Below, piece after piece: positions 17,781 through 26,967 of a DNA stretch of 64,000 bases (position 1 is the first letter of the stretch; every line of letters starts with the position of its first letter). The position numbers and the translations under genes are program-made. The stretch is taken from NCBI RefSeq assembly GCF_000736415.1, contig NZ_CP009043.1:1426001-1490000 (forward strand). The letters run 5' to 3'. The stretch is from Campylobacter iguaniorum (GTDB taxonomy: Bacteria > Campylobacterota > Campylobacteria > Campylobacterales > Campylobacteraceae). The notes beneath the pieces are model-generated. The model was not told where the DNA came from and ran no database searches. It saw nothing but the letters and a program-made list of their open reading frames with translations.

Positions 17781-18991
17781 AATTCACCTTTGATATATAA
17801 ATTTTTAACCTCCTTTGTATGGAGTATGAGTTGCAAGGCAAGTTGATCTAACTCTTGCAAATTTAACCCACCAAACACGCTTATATCGGCTTCTTTACCA
17901 ACTTCTATAACCCCATTTTCTAGCCCTAAGGCCTTAGCCCCCCAGCTTGTAGATGCGCTAAGAAGCGTTTTTGCAAGGGCTAAAATCTCCATATCGCTAT
18001 GAGTAAATAAACAAGCCCTAAGCTCATCAAAAAAGTTAAGAGTGTTGTTTGAGCTAAGTCCGTCTGTAGCGATGTTTACAGGGATTTTAGCATTTAAAAC
18101 TTTTTGCAAATTTAGCTTTTTTTTGCTTAGAAGTCTGTTTGAGCGAACGCAATGAGTTATAGAGTGAAATTTGGGGTCAAATTTACTAAGATAATCATCA
18201 GCAAAAACGCAGTGCGTAAAAAGAGTTTTAGCCCCCTCAAAATACGCTAAAAATGAGCTTGGATCATACATTGGCTTGGCAAATTTATTGAAGCTCATAA
18301 GCCAGTTTTTAAACTCGCCATTTCCGCTTTCTAGCCAGTTTTTTTCATGTTCACTTTCTAAAAAGTGAGTAGAAATTACCAAATTTTGCTCTTTGGCCAA
18401 ATTTAGCGCCATTTTAGTAAGTTTTGGGTGAGTTGAGTAAGGCGAATGCACAGAAATCGCTGGGATAAATTTATCACTTTTAAAGTTATTTGCCCTCTCA
18501 AATCTATCCATAAATTTATCCCAATTTGCCCCTACCGCCTCATCACTTGAGCCCAAAATCTCACTAAAAAACACAAATCTCGCTTGTGAGCTGGCACAAA
18601 TCTCAATATCACTCCCAAAGCTAGAAATCTCGCCGATAGTCCCCACGCCGCTTTTCATCATCTCTAAAATAGCGTTTTGCATGGCTGATTTTTTAGCCTC
18701 AGCGCTCAAACTTTCTCTATTATTTATCACGCTTTTAAGCCAGTTTATGAAATCGCCATAACTCAGGCTTGAAACATTTGAGCTAAACTCAAGATGAGTG
18801 TGCGGATTTATAAATGCTGGCATCAAAATATCATTGCTAAAGTCCAAAATTTCAGCATTCGGATAAGTTTTTGCAAGCTCGTCAAATTTAGCAATACTAC
18901 GAATTTTCTCATCAAAAGCAACTGCAAAATCTTCTAAAATATCAAATTTTTCATTACAAGTTATTATATATTTTGCTTTTATGATTTTCAT
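17768..18991 (-). CDS. mqnF: Aminofutalosine deaminase family hydrolase
   Basis: This metal-dependent amidohydrolase of 407 residues has the HTHLEF first metal site, HSPYSTH, the STHFLESEHE segment, FTHCVF and the ATDGLSSNN metal-binding aspartate region. Epsilonproteobacterial relatives deaminate 6-amino-6-deoxyfutalosine in the futalosine route to menaquinone. The mtnN product encoded at 26964 is expected to act in the same route on aminofutalosine. It sits upstream of sppA and diverges from aroQ, an arrangement also found in C. jejuni. Confidence 0.85.
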   Translation of the reverse strand: MKIIKAKYIITCNEKFDILEDFAVAFDEKIRSIAKFDELAKTYPNAEILDFSNDILMPAFINPHTHLEFSSNVSSLSYGDFINWLKSVINNRESLSAEAKKSAMQNAILEMMKSGVGTIGEISSFGSDIEICASSQARFVFFSEILGSSDEAVGANWDKFMDRFERANNFKSDKFIPAISVHSPYSTHPKLTKMALNLAKEQNLVISTHFLESEHEKNWLESGNGEFKNWLMSFNKFAKPMYDPSSFLAYFEGAKTLFTHCVFADDYLSKFDPKFHSITHCVRSNRLLSKKKLNLQKVLNAKIPVNIATDGLSSNNTLNFFDELRACLFTHSDMEILALAKTLLSASTSWGAKALGLENGVIEVGKEADISVFGGLNLQELDQLALQLILHTKEVKNLYIKGELCKF

Positions 18992-19078
18992 TATTTATCC
19001 TTTAAGAGCCAAAGATTATAGCAAAAATTTAGCAATATTTTTGTACAATCTTAGTTAAATTATTTTTTAAGGATTAAA

Positions 19079-19561
19079 ATGAGCGATCAAATGAAAATCA
19101 TGGTTATCCAAGGACCAAATATCAATATGCTAGGCAAAAGAGAGACTGGAATCTACGGTCATATGACTATGGAAGGCATACACGAGCAAATGAAATCAGT
19201 CGCTGATCAAGCTGGCGTGGAGATCGAGTTTTTCCAAAGCAATTTTGAGGGCGAAATCGTAGATAAAATCCAAGAGTGCCTTGGCGAATTTGATGGTATT
19301 ATCATCAATCCAGCAGCCTACACTCACACTTCTATCGCTATAAGAGACGCTATCTCAGCAGTCAAGCTTCCAGTTATCGAAGTACATATCAGCAACATTC
19401 ACCAAAGAGAAGAGTTCCGCCAAAAAAGCCTTATAGCTCCAGTAGCTGCAGGTCAAATCGTAGGTTTTGGGCCAGTTGGATACCATTTAGCCATGATGGG
19501 AATGCTTCAAATTTTCGAGCAAATCAAAGTAGTAAGGGCTAGAGCCGAACAAAATGCGTAA
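19079..19561 (+). CDS. aroQ: 3-dehydroquinate dehydratase, type II
   Basis: AroQ converts 3-dehydroquinate to 3-dehydroshikimate in the shikimate pathway. The protein has 160 residues with the type II signature [19 protein letters not shown] (catalytic Tyr in YG). [16 protein letters not shown] carries substrate contacts and [14 protein letters not shown] carries the catalytic His. AAGGA precedes the ATG. It overlaps the peptidase gene by 8 bp and opens a run of tightly packed plus-strand genes into the flagellar block. Confidence 0.97.
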   Translation: MSDQMKIMVIQGPNINMLGKRETGIYGHMTMEGIHEQMKSVADQAGVEIEFFQSNFEGEIVDKIQECLGEFDGIIINPAAYTHTSIAIRDAISAVKLPVIEVHISNIHQREEFRQKSLIAPVAAGQIVGFGPVGYHLAMMGMLQIFEQIKVVRARAEQNA

Positions 19562-20579
19562 TTTTATCTTAAAAGATGAAAATGCCGTATTTTTCGAGTG
19601 CGGTTACTCTTGCGATAATGAAATTTTTATAAGCGTTGATGGGCGTGGATACTTCATCACAGATCCACGCTACTACATAGAAGCCAAAGAATGCGCGAAA
19701 AACTGCGAAGTCATAGAAGCCAAAGGCAACTTAATCAAAGAAGCTAGGCTGCTTCTAAGAAAACTTGGCGTCAAGATGATCTGCTTTAATCCAAACGATT
19801 TTAGCCACATGGAGTACAATCTTCTTAGCTACAATCTTGGGGTGCATTTCATCCAAAGACCAAATTTTTCGCAGATAAAAAGAATGGTTAAATCTAAATT
19901 TGAGATAGAAATTCTTAAAGACGCGGCCAAATTTGGTGCTGAGAAATTTGACGAGTTTGGCGAGTTTGTAAATAAATTTGGTATTGGAATGAGCGAAAAA
20001 GAGCTAAATTTTCACGCTCAAAATATCTTTAAAGGCAGTGGCAAATTTGGTCTAAGCTTTGCGCCAATTGTAGCGATAAACGCAAACGCAGCCAAAGCTC
20101 ACGCACTTCCAAGCGACACTATTTTGCAGCTTGGCGACCTGCTTTTGCTTGATGCTGGAATCACTTATAAAAGATTTTGTTCAGATAGGACAAGGACAGT
20201 TTGCGTGCAACCTGGCTTTAAATTTGACAAAAATCAAAAGTTTGATGACGCCAAAAAAGATGAAATTTACAGTATCGTAAAAGAAGCCCAAAAACTAGCT
20301 ATAAATGCCGTAAAACCAGGCGTACAAGCTAGTAAAATAGATACAATTGCAAGAGAATATATAGCCAAATTTGGCTATGCAAAAGAGTTTTTCCACTCCA
20401 CGGGTCATGGCGTAGGACTTGACATACACGAGCTGCCAAACATAAATGCCAAAAGCAGCGTGATCTTGGAGCCTGGAATGGTCTTTAGCGTTGAGCCTGG
20501 GATCTATTTGGAGGGCGAATTTGGCGTTAGGATTGAAGATGTCGTCGTAGTCACAGATGATGGATGTGAAGTTTTATAA
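19554..20579 (+). CDS. M24-family metallopeptidase (Xaa-Pro aminopeptidase type)
   Basis: This cytoplasmic peptidase of 341 residues has a creatinase-like N-terminal domain and a pita-bread catalytic domain. Metal ligands are seen in order: Asp in LLLLDAG and CSDRTRTV, His in [14 protein letters not shown], Glu in [13 protein letters not shown] and [10 protein letters not shown]. It probably cleaves Xaa-Pro dipeptides or N-terminal Xaa-Pro bonds. It overlaps aroQ by 8 bp and folK by 1 bp. Confidence 0.92.
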   Translation: MRNFILKDENAVFFECGYSCDNEIFISVDGRGYFITDPRYYIEAKECAKNCEVIEAKGNLIKEARLLLRKLGVKMICFNPNDFSHMEYNLLSYNLGVHFIQRPNFSQIKRMVKSKFEIEILKDAAKFGAEKFDEFGEFVNKFGIGMSEKELNFHAQNIFKGSGKFGLSFAPIVAINANAAKAHALPSDTILQLGDLLLLDAGITYKRFCSDRTRTVCVQPGFKFDKNQKFDDAKKDEIYSIVKEAQKLAINAVKPGVQASKIDTIAREYIAKFGYAKEFFHSTGHGVGLDIHELPNINAKSSVILEPGMVFSVEPGIYLEGEFGVRIEDVVVVTDDGCEVL

Positions 20580-21067
20580 TGCAAACTTTAAGGCTATTTG
20601 AAGCAAAAAGCATCATAAAATCAAAGCTTTTTCCATCATCACGCAAAAGCGTAAACGCGTATAAATACCAAGCCCTCATCGGACTTGGTGGCAACATCGG
20701 CGATACGAAAAAACGCTTTGAGATGTTTTTATATAAAATCAAGCAAGATAAGAGATTTTTTATAAAAGAATCATCAATTATACTGAAAAATAGTGCGTTT
20801 GGATTTAAGGAGCAAGATGATTTTTTAAATGCTGCCTTGCTGCTAGAAACCTCACTTTATGCCGGAGAGATTTTGAAGCTTATGCAACATTTCGAGCAAA
20901 TTTTTAAACGCAAAAGAAGCTTTAAAAATGCTCCAAGAACGCTTGATTTGGATATTTTATATTTTAGTAAAAAAACAAGAAATTCACCTAGACTAAAGCT
21001 TCCCCATCCTGGAGCTAGCAGCAGACTAAGTGTTATCATCCCAATTGGATCGATGAAAGGAATATAA
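20579..21067 (+). CDS. folK: 6-hydroxymethyl-7,8-dihydropterin pyrophosphokinase
   Basis: FolK transfers pyrophosphate from ATP to 6-hydroxymethyl-dihydropterin in folate synthesis. The 162-residue protein has the family start ALIGLGGNIGDTKKRFE at about residues 36-52 and the nucleotide-binding RTLDLDILYF motif near 121-130. The 35-residue N-terminal extension before the HPPK fold is longer than in E. coli. It sits between the M24 gene and flhF with single-base overlaps on both sides, an order shared with C. jejuni. Confidence 0.93.
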   Translation: MQTLRLFEAKSIIKSKLFPSSRKSVNAYKYQALIGLGGNIGDTKKRFEMFLYKIKQDKRFFIKESSIILKNSAFGFKEQDDFLNAALLLETSLYAGEILKLMQHFEQIFKRKRSFKNAPRTLDLDILYFSKKTRNSPRLKLPHPGASSRLSVIIPIGSMKGI

Positions 21068-22383
21068 TGGCTACAGTGCTGAAAACCTTTACTGGTGAGA
21101 GCGCCATAGAAGCGCTTAAAAGAGCAAAAGAAGAGTGTGGCGAAAGCGCTATGCTAGTCACAACAAAGCAAATTCAACCAAAAACGCTCAATAAAAAACC
21201 AGTTTATGAAATCCTTGTAAGCGTAGAAGTAGATGAAAAGCCAGCTCCTAGCAAAGAGAGCATAGATAACATAAAACAGCAAATTTCAGCCTACACAAAA
21301 GGTAGCTACACAAAGTCAGCCGCCCAAGCCCTACCACAAGCCGATGAGAGCGTACTTCTAAACATTTCAAAAGCAGCTAAAGAGATAAGCAAGGTAGCAA
21401 ACGTCACCCAAGCTCAAATAGATAATGTAACAAACGGCGAAGAATACAATAAAAAAATCGATGATGTAGCCAAACAAGTAAATAAGCTAAATGACAAAAT
21501 TTCGCTCATCGCTGATATGATTTGGGATGATAGAAGTGAGCTTAGAGATGATATAACCATACCTCCTGAGTTTTCTACCATATACAAGCTTGCTAAACAA
21601 AGCGGTATGAAAAACGAGCATTTAAAATCAATAATGCAAACAACAATCCAAAATATGCCAGCTTCTATGAAGGCAAATGGAACTGCTGTAAGAAGGTATT
21701 TTTACTCACTTTTAAGAAATATGCTTCCTTGCAGAAATGAGAATTTAGATACCAAAAAACAACGCATAATGATGTTTGTCGGCCCAACTGGAGTTGGTAA
21801 AACAACAACGCTTTCAAAACTAGCTTATAAATTTGCCCACAGTGGCGATGTGAGATACAAAACAGGTATAATCACTCTTGACACTTATAGATTAGGAGCA
21901 GTCGAGCAGCTCTTCCAATACGCCAAAATAATGAGTATACCGATACTTGATGCCATTGAACTTGAAGATTTCAAATCAGCCCTAAAAAGTCTTAGCAATT
22001 GCGATTTAATCTTGGTCGATACCATGGGAAGTAGCCAATACGACAAAGAAAAGCTAACAAAACTAGATAAATTTCTAAAAGGCTGTGGAGCCAAAATAGA
22101 TGTAAATTTAGTCCTTTCAGCTGGATCAAAGGTAGAAGATTTGCTTGAAATTTACGATAATTTTTCGTTTTTAGACATTGACACTCTTATTATCACCAAA
22201 TTTGATGAAACAAAAATCTTTGGCAATGTCTTTTCATTAGTTTATGAAACGAGCACGCCAGTGAGCTTTTTTTCTATAGGGCAAAACGTCCCAGATGACA
22301 TAGTGGAGGCTAGAAGCGAGTTTTTAGTCGAGTGCGTTTTAGAAGGGTTTAGCAAAGGAGATGATGATGGATCAAGCAGATAA
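21067..22383 (+). CDS. flhF: Flagellar SRP-like GTPase FlhF
   Basis: FlhF is the SRP-family GTPase that sets the polar site of flagellar assembly and, in Campylobacter, is needed for sigma54-dependent flagellar gene expression. The protein has 438 residues. A basic N-terminal B domain is followed by the N and G domains, with P-loop GPTGVGKTTTLSKLA near residues 238-252, then DTYRLGAVEQL, DTMGSSQYDK and TKFDETK. It overlaps flhG. Confidence 0.97.
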   Translation: MATVLKTFTGESAIEALKRAKEECGESAMLVTTKQIQPKTLNKKPVYEILVSVEVDEKPAPSKESIDNIKQQISAYTKGSYTKSAAQALPQADESVLLNISKAAKEISKVANVTQAQIDNVTNGEEYNKKIDDVAKQVNKLNDKISLIADMIWDDRSELRDDITIPPEFSTIYKLAKQSGMKNEHLKSIMQTTIQNMPASMKANGTAVRRYFYSLLRNMLPCRNENLDTKKQRIMMFVGPTGVGKTTTLSKLAYKFAHSGDVRYKTGIITLDTYRLGAVEQLFQYAKIMSIPILDAIELEDFKSALKSLSNCDLILVDTMGSSQYDKEKLTKLDKFLKGCGAKIDVNLVLSAGSKVEDLLEIYDNFSFLDIDTLIITKFDETKIFGNVFSLVYETSTPVSFFSIGQNVPDDIVEARSEFLVECVLEGFSKGDDDGSSR

Positions 22384-23230
22384 ATTAAGAGAGCTAATGA
22401 GCTCAAACAAACCAGCAAAATCCACTCATTTCATAGCCATAACAAGCGGCAAAGGCGGAGTTGGCAAATCAACAATTAGTGCAAATTTAGCCAATGTCTT
22501 AGCCAAAAATGGGTATAAAGTAGGTCTTTTTGACGCTGATATTGGGCTTGCAAATTTAGACGTCATACTAAATGTCAAACTCAAAAAAAATCTTTTAAAT
22601 GTGCTAAAAGGCGAGTGTGAGCTTAAAGATATACTAATAAAAGTCAAAGAAAATTTGATCCTCATACCCGGAGATAGTGGCGATGAGATATTTAAATTTA
22701 ACGACCAATTCATACTAGAAAGATTTATAAGCGAAGCTAGCGTGCTTGATGATCTAGACTTCATCATCATCGATACTGGTGCTGGAATTGGCTCAAATAC
22801 CCAAGTATTTTTGCAAGCTTGCGATGAGATTATCGTAGTCACAGTCCCCGATCCTGCAGCTATAACTGACGCTTATGCCACCATAAAAGTCACATCAAAA
22901 ATGAAAAAAAATATATACATGATGCTAAATATGGTAAAAAACGAAACCGAAGCCGTGCGTATCTTTGAAAATATCAAAAAAGTAGCCAAAGCAAATATAC
23001 CCCATGAGCTTGATCTTGAGCTTCTTGGATATATCGAGCTAGATAAGATGGTCTCAAAAAGCATAAAACAAAGAACTCTTTTTAGCGATGACGCACCACA
23101 TATCAGCCCAAGCATAGAGCTAAAAAAAGCAGCCAGCAAATTGCTTTATAAATTGGAACGAAAAGTGCTTGACGATACGCAAGATAGAAGTTTTAGTGGC
23201 TTTTTTAAACGTCTTGTGGAACAATTTTAA
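22367..23230 (+). CDS. flhG: MinD/ParA-like flagellar number regulator FlhG (FleN)
   Basis: FlhG is a MinD-type ATPase that limits flagellar number and works with FlhF; in C. jejuni it also affects division. The deviant Walker A SGKGGVGKSTISANLA is near residues 25-40, followed by DADIGLANLDV and DTGAGI. Three consecutive ATGs occur (22361, 22364, 22367); the third is best spaced from GGAG and gives 287 residues. It overlaps flhF by 17 bp. Confidence 0.96.
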   Translation: MDQADKLRELMSSNKPAKSTHFIAITSGKGGVGKSTISANLANVLAKNGYKVGLFDADIGLANLDVILNVKLKKNLLNVLKGECELKDILIKVKENLILIPGDSGDEIFKFNDQFILERFISEASVLDDLDFIIIDTGAGIGSNTQVFLQACDEIIVVTVPDPAAITDAYATIKVTSKMKKNIYMMLNMVKNETEAVRIFENIKKVAKANIPHELDLELLGYIELDKMVSKSIKQRTLFSDDAPHISPSIELKKAASKLLYKLERKVLDDTQDRSFSGFFKRLVEQF

Positions 23231-23243
23231 TCAGGTTGGACAA

Positions 23244-23594
23244 TTGAAAACAGATAATTTCATAGCTTTTTTTACTGTTTGTGGATTTTTTATAGGACTT
23301 ATGTTTGTCGTCATAAAAATAAACGATCCAGTTGAACTAGTCTTTTATACATTGCTTATCACATTGTTTTTTTATATCACAATTCACATAGCTATCATGA
23401 ACTATGTAGATGCGAGCAAGACAAACGCAGCTAGATTTAACAAAGATAAATATGAAGAGGTAAATGACTACCTCATCAATGAACTAGCTATAAGAGAAAA
23501 AAAACTAGAAAGCATCATATCAATCACTCCAGAAAAAATAATACTAAAAAAACAAGGCAAAAAGCATGAACGAGTTAAAGCAAAAGCAGCTTGA
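23244..23594 (+). CDS. Small membrane protein in the flhG-fliA interval
   Basis: This protein of about 116 residues has two membrane helices in its first half (FIAFFTVCGFFIGLMFVV and LVFYTLLITLFFYITIHIAI) and a charged Lys/Glu-rich cytoplasmic tail. I chose the TTG at 23244, which has AGG..GGA just upstream and lies 13 bp after the flhG stop. A longer reading from 23169 would overlap flhG by 62 bp and its extra residues do not look like a protein terminus. C. jejuni has a membrane protein of unknown role at the same position. It overlaps fliA by 29 bp. Confidence 0.75.
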   Translation: MKTDNFIAFFTVCGFFIGLMFVVIKINDPVELVFYTLLITLFFYITIHIAIMNYVDASKTNAARFNKDKYEEVNDYLINELAIREKKLESIISITPEKIILKKQGKKHERVKAKAA

Positions 23595-24270
23595 TGCCTA
23601 CCAAATGACTCTCAAAAAAGAAAGAGATGATTTAGTACTATCATATATGCCAGCGCTCAAAGCAATGGCTTTTAGGCTCAAAACTAGACTTCCAGCATTT
23701 ATAGATGCAAATGATCTCATAAGTATCGGCGCAACCCAAATGGTAAAACTATCCAAAACCTACGATAAAGAGCAAAATGACAACTTTTGGGGCTATGTCA
23801 AACAAAGAGTTTATGGCTCTATGCTAGATTATTTAAGAGGGCTTGATACTCTTAGCAGGGGCGATAGAAAGCTAGTAAAAGAGATAGACGCGGCAATAAA
23901 TGATTATTTTAATAAATTTGAATGCGAACCAGATGATGCCTACCTTGCAAATTTACTTAGCATAGAAGAGAGCAAAATCAGAGAAACAAGAAATCTAAGC
24001 GATGTTTGCGTAGCACTTCCTTTAGATGAGCAGTTTGAGATACTTAGCGATACAAATGTAGAAAACAAGATAGAAAAAGACGAGCTTATAGAAAAAATTT
24101 CAGAAGTTTTAAAAGACTTCAACGAACGCGAACAGATGATAATACAACTGTATTATTACGAAGAATTAAGTTTAAAAGAGATAAGTGATATTTTAGAAAT
24201 CACAGAGTCTAGGATTAGTCAAATTCACAAAAGACTCATAACTAAAATTAGAGAAAGGCTAGGATTTTAA
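23566..24270 (+). CDS. fliA: Flagellar sigma factor sigma28
   Basis: FliA directs RNA polymerase to late flagellar genes. The 234-residue protein has region 2 (LPAFIDANDLISIGATQMVKL, then WGYVKQRVYGSMLDYLRGLD) and region 4 with a helix-turn-helix (EELSLKEISDILEITESRISQIHKR). It starts inside the previous gene and abuts fliM. A possible target promoter exists in this window at 14393-14419. Confidence 0.97.
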   Translation: MNELKQKQLDAYQMTLKKERDDLVLSYMPALKAMAFRLKTRLPAFIDANDLISIGATQMVKLSKTYDKEQNDNFWGYVKQRVYGSMLDYLRGLDTLSRGDRKLVKEIDAAINDYFNKFECEPDDAYLANLLSIEESKIRETRNLSDVCVALPLDEQFEILSDTNVENKIEKDELIEKISEVLKDFNEREQMIIQLYYYEELSLKEISDILEITESRISQIHKRLITKIRERLGF

Positions 24271-25364
24271 TGGCTGATATTTTAAGTCAAGAAGAGATTG
24301 ATGCCTTATTGCAAGTCGTAGATGAGGATGGCGATACCGCAGCCGTATCAAACGATACACCCATAGAAGAGCAAAAACAAGTCATCATATATGACTTCAA
24401 GCGTCCAAACCGCGTCAGCAAAGAACAACTTCGTGCAGTAAAAGGCATACACGATAAGCTCTCACGCAACCTAGCTAGTCAAATTTCAAGCATTATGAGA
24501 AGCATCGTTGAGATCCGCTTGCACTCAGTAGATCAGATGACTTATGGTGAGTTTTTGATGAGTTTGCCAAGCCCTACTAGCTTTAACGTCTTTTCTATCA
24601 AGCCACTTGATGGAAACTGTGTTTTGGAGATAAATCCAAGCATCGCCTTTCCTATGATAGATAGGCTTCTTGGCGGCAATGGCGATGGATTTGAGAGCAA
24701 CAGAGAGCTAACAGACATCGAGATAAATTTGCTTGATGCAATTTTGCGTATAATGATGCAACGTCTAAAAGAGTCATGGTCAAGCATCACAGATATGTAT
24801 CCAAACGTAGAAGCCAAAGAAAGTAGCCCAAACGTCGTCCAAATCGTAAGCCAAAACGAAATCGTCATCATGGTCGTTATGGAGATCATTATCGGTAATT
24901 CAAGCGGAATGATAAATTTATGCTATCCTGTTATCTATCTTGAGCCGATCCTAAGCCGCCTTGCCAACCGCGATATAATGCTTGGCGAAACAAGTGCAAA
25001 AAAAAGCCGAAATAAAGAGTTAAAGACGCTAATCGGACGTGCAGAAGTGCTATATGAAGCGATTTTAGGCAAAAGCGTGATTAGCGTAAGCGAGTTTTTA
25101 AATTTAAAAGAAGGCGATATACTAAAGCTAGATAGAAGTGCTGATGATAAAGCTATTGTCTGCATAGATAAAAAAGACGTTTTCTTAGCCGAAATCGGTC
25201 TTCATAGATTTAGAAAATCTATCAGAATAGATGAGCTTATCAAAACAGATAAAGATGAAATAAAAACCATACTAGAGCAATACGAAGAAGACAGAAAAGC
25301 CAAAATAATGGCTTATCAAGAAGAAGAAAATAAAGAACCTGAGGAAGATGACGATGATGAATAA
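24270..25364 (+). CDS. fliM: Flagellar motor switch protein FliM
   Basis: FliM forms the C-ring and binds phospho-CheY. The 364-residue protein has the N-terminal CheY-binding peptide (LSQEEIDALLQ), the middle CheC-like domain (YDFKRPNRVSKEQLRAVKGIHDK; the GGxG motif appears as LLGGNGDG) and the C-terminal SpoA domain (LNLKEGDILKLDR). The tail ends in a run of acidic residues. It overlaps fliY. Confidence 0.97.
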   Translation: MADILSQEEIDALLQVVDEDGDTAAVSNDTPIEEQKQVIIYDFKRPNRVSKEQLRAVKGIHDKLSRNLASQISSIMRSIVEIRLHSVDQMTYGEFLMSLPSPTSFNVFSIKPLDGNCVLEINPSIAFPMIDRLLGGNGDGFESNRELTDIEINLLDAILRIMMQRLKESWSSITDMYPNVEAKESSPNVVQIVSQNEIVIMVVMEIIIGNSSGMINLCYPVIYLEPILSRLANRDIMLGETSAKKSRNKELKTLIGRAEVLYEAILGKSVISVSEFLNLKEGDILKLDRSADDKAIVCIDKKDVFLAEIGLHRFRKSIRIDELIKTDKDEIKTILEQYEEDRKAKIMAYQEEENKEPEEDDDDE

Positions 25365-26193
25365 ATTTTTAGACATTTTTACAAATGAATGTAAAGCAAC
25401 CATTGAAGGTTTGACTGGTCATACCCCAAGTTTTGGTAGTGTTGCTGAGTATGATGCCCCTACTCAAGATGGCATTCGCTCGCCTATAGTCATGGCAAAT
25501 ATCGCAGTAAGTGGCGATCTAAATGCTAAACTAGTCTTGCTCGCTACACCACTTCTAATAAGTGCTATAAATGACTGGATGCTTGGTGAAGAAGAAATAA
25601 CTGGCAATGAAGATATAGGCGATGATGAACTTGACGCTAGCAAAGAGATATTTTCTAATATATTTAGCGCTATTTCATCAAATATCAATGCTCAAAAAGA
25701 CATGCCAAAACTTAGTTTTGAAATACAAAAAGTTAGCTTTTTAGACGATACTCAGCCAATAGAGTTAAGCTCTTATGAAAAGTTATTTTTATATCAAGTT
25801 GGTATCGATGAGATTTCGGAGCAACTTGGTTTAGCGGTTGATTTTGCTTGTTCTAAATTTTTTAACAAATCAGAAGAGGTAGCGCCCAAAAAAGAAGAAG
25901 CACCGAGCAAAAAAATAGAGATAAGCGAAGAGATAAGAAATATCGGACTCATCATGGATGTAAGGCTTCCTATAAGGGTTCGCATAGGCTCAAAAAAAAT
26001 GCTTTTAAAAGATGTTTTGTCTATGGATATCGGCTCAGTTATCGAGCTAAATCAGTTAGCAAATGACCCGCTTGAAGTCTTAATCGGAGATAAGCCAGTA
26101 GCTCTTGGGGAAGTGGTGATAATAGATGGAAACTTTGGCGTCCAAATCACAGAAATAGGAACCAAAAAAGAGAGACTAGAGCAGTTGAAATAA
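25354..26193 (+). CDS. fliY: Flagellar motor switch protein FliY (FliN/CheC-type)
   Basis: This C-ring component has a CheC/FliM-like N-terminal part (GEEEITGNEDIGDDELDASKEIFSNIF near residues 75-102) joined by a charged linker to a C-terminal SpoA domain (VRLPIRVRIGSKKMLLKDVLSMDIGS) equivalent to FliN. ATGs occur at 25348, 25354 and 25357; the second or third is better spaced from GAGG. From 25354 the product has 279 residues. The gene ends in a strong terminator. Confidence 0.94.
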   Translation: MMNKFLDIFTNECKATIEGLTGHTPSFGSVAEYDAPTQDGIRSPIVMANIAVSGDLNAKLVLLATPLLISAINDWMLGEEEITGNEDIGDDELDASKEIFSNIFSAISSNINAQKDMPKLSFEIQKVSFLDDTQPIELSSYEKLFLYQVGIDEISEQLGLAVDFACSKFFNKSEEVAPKKEEAPSKKIEISEEIRNIGLIMDVRLPIRVRIGSKKMLLKDVLSMDIGSVIELNQLANDPLEVLIGDKPVALGEVVIIDGNFGVQITEIGTKKERLEQLK

Positions 26194-26207
26194 TTGCTCT
26201 AGTTTTT
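26175..26207 (+). terminator. Rho-independent terminator of the fli block
   Basis: ACTAGAGCA at 26175-26183 pairs perfectly with TGCTCTAGT at 26195-26203, an 11-nt loop between, followed by a run of T to 26207. It overlaps the fliY stop codon. Confidence 0.85.
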
Positions 26208-26967
26208 AATCTTCTAAATTTAAATCATCTAGATCAAAAAACGTATCTTTGTGTATATTTTCAAAAGCAGCTTGTAAGCTGGTGAATAATTTTGGATTTT
26301 GGCTTTCTAAATTTGCCAAAAGTTCCTTTGTCTCATGTCTAGCGTGCGGCATTTTCACATCAAATCTCATCGCTGGACAAGCCTCATCGCCAATGACAAA
26401 TAGCTCATTTCTAGTAGCATTATCTCTTAGCTGACGCTCACGCACATTTATAAGTGGACGGATCAAAATAAGACCGTTTTTGGCTTTGTATTTTGGAGCT
26501 AGGGTTCTTAGCGCTCCATTATAAGTGAAATTCATAAAAAAGCTCTCAGCAGCGTCATCAAGATGATGAGCGATAGCAAGTTTGTTAAATCCATGCTCCA
26601 AAGCATAAGTATAAAGATATCCACGTCTCATACGGCTAAAAAAACTACAAAAGCTCGAATTCTTACGAATCTTATCCTTGCTAATTTCAAAAATAGAGCT
26701 ATCAATCACGCTATGCTTGATCCCATGCTCTTCGCAATGCTTCGTAAGATAAGCGTAATCCTCACCCATGCCATAGCTCAGCGTAACAGCTTCAAACTCA
26801 AATTTCTCTGGAGTTACGTTTTGAAAATGCTTCAAAATATGAGCAAGTGCTAGGCTATCTTTGCCACCACTTAGCCCAAGAAGTATCCTGTCGCCCTTTT
26901 CAAACATCTTATATTTGGCGTTTGTTTGACCAACTTGACGGATAAGTTTTTTGCTTAGATCTATCAT
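26206..26967 (-). CDS. TtcA-like tRNA thiolation PP-loop ATPase, variant cysteine motif
   Basis: This 253-residue N-type ATP pyrophosphatase resembles TtcA, which makes 2-thiocytidine at tRNA position 32. The PP-loop SGGKDS is at 33-38, HHLDDAAESFFMN near 134-146 and RMRRGYLY near 112-119 are TtcA-like. TtcA normally binds an Fe-S cluster with a CxxC pair before SRLRRG plus a later Cys. Here the pair reads C107-S-F-F110, so the second cysteine is missing, while Cys197 (EACPAM) remains. It is the last gene of the long minus-strand run, overlapping mtnN by 4 bp. Confidence 0.75.
   Translation of the reverse strand: MIDLSKKLIRQVGQTNAKYKMFEKGDRILLGLSGGKDSLALAHILKHFQNVTPEKFEFEAVTLSYGMGEDYAYLTKHCEEHGIKHSVIDSSIFEISKDKIRKNSSFCSFFSRMRRGYLYTYALEHGFNKLAIAHHLDDAAESFFMNFTYNGALRTLAPKYKAKNGLILIRPLINVRERQLRDNATRNELFVIGDEACPAMRFDVKMPHARHETKELLANLESQNPKLFTSLQAAFENIHKDTFFDLDDLNLED

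Noticed and set aside
23169-23243. N-terminal extension of the small membrane gene into flhG
   Set aside because: It would overlap flhG by 62 bp and adds non-membrane residues; the TTG at 23244 has a good ribosome-binding site.
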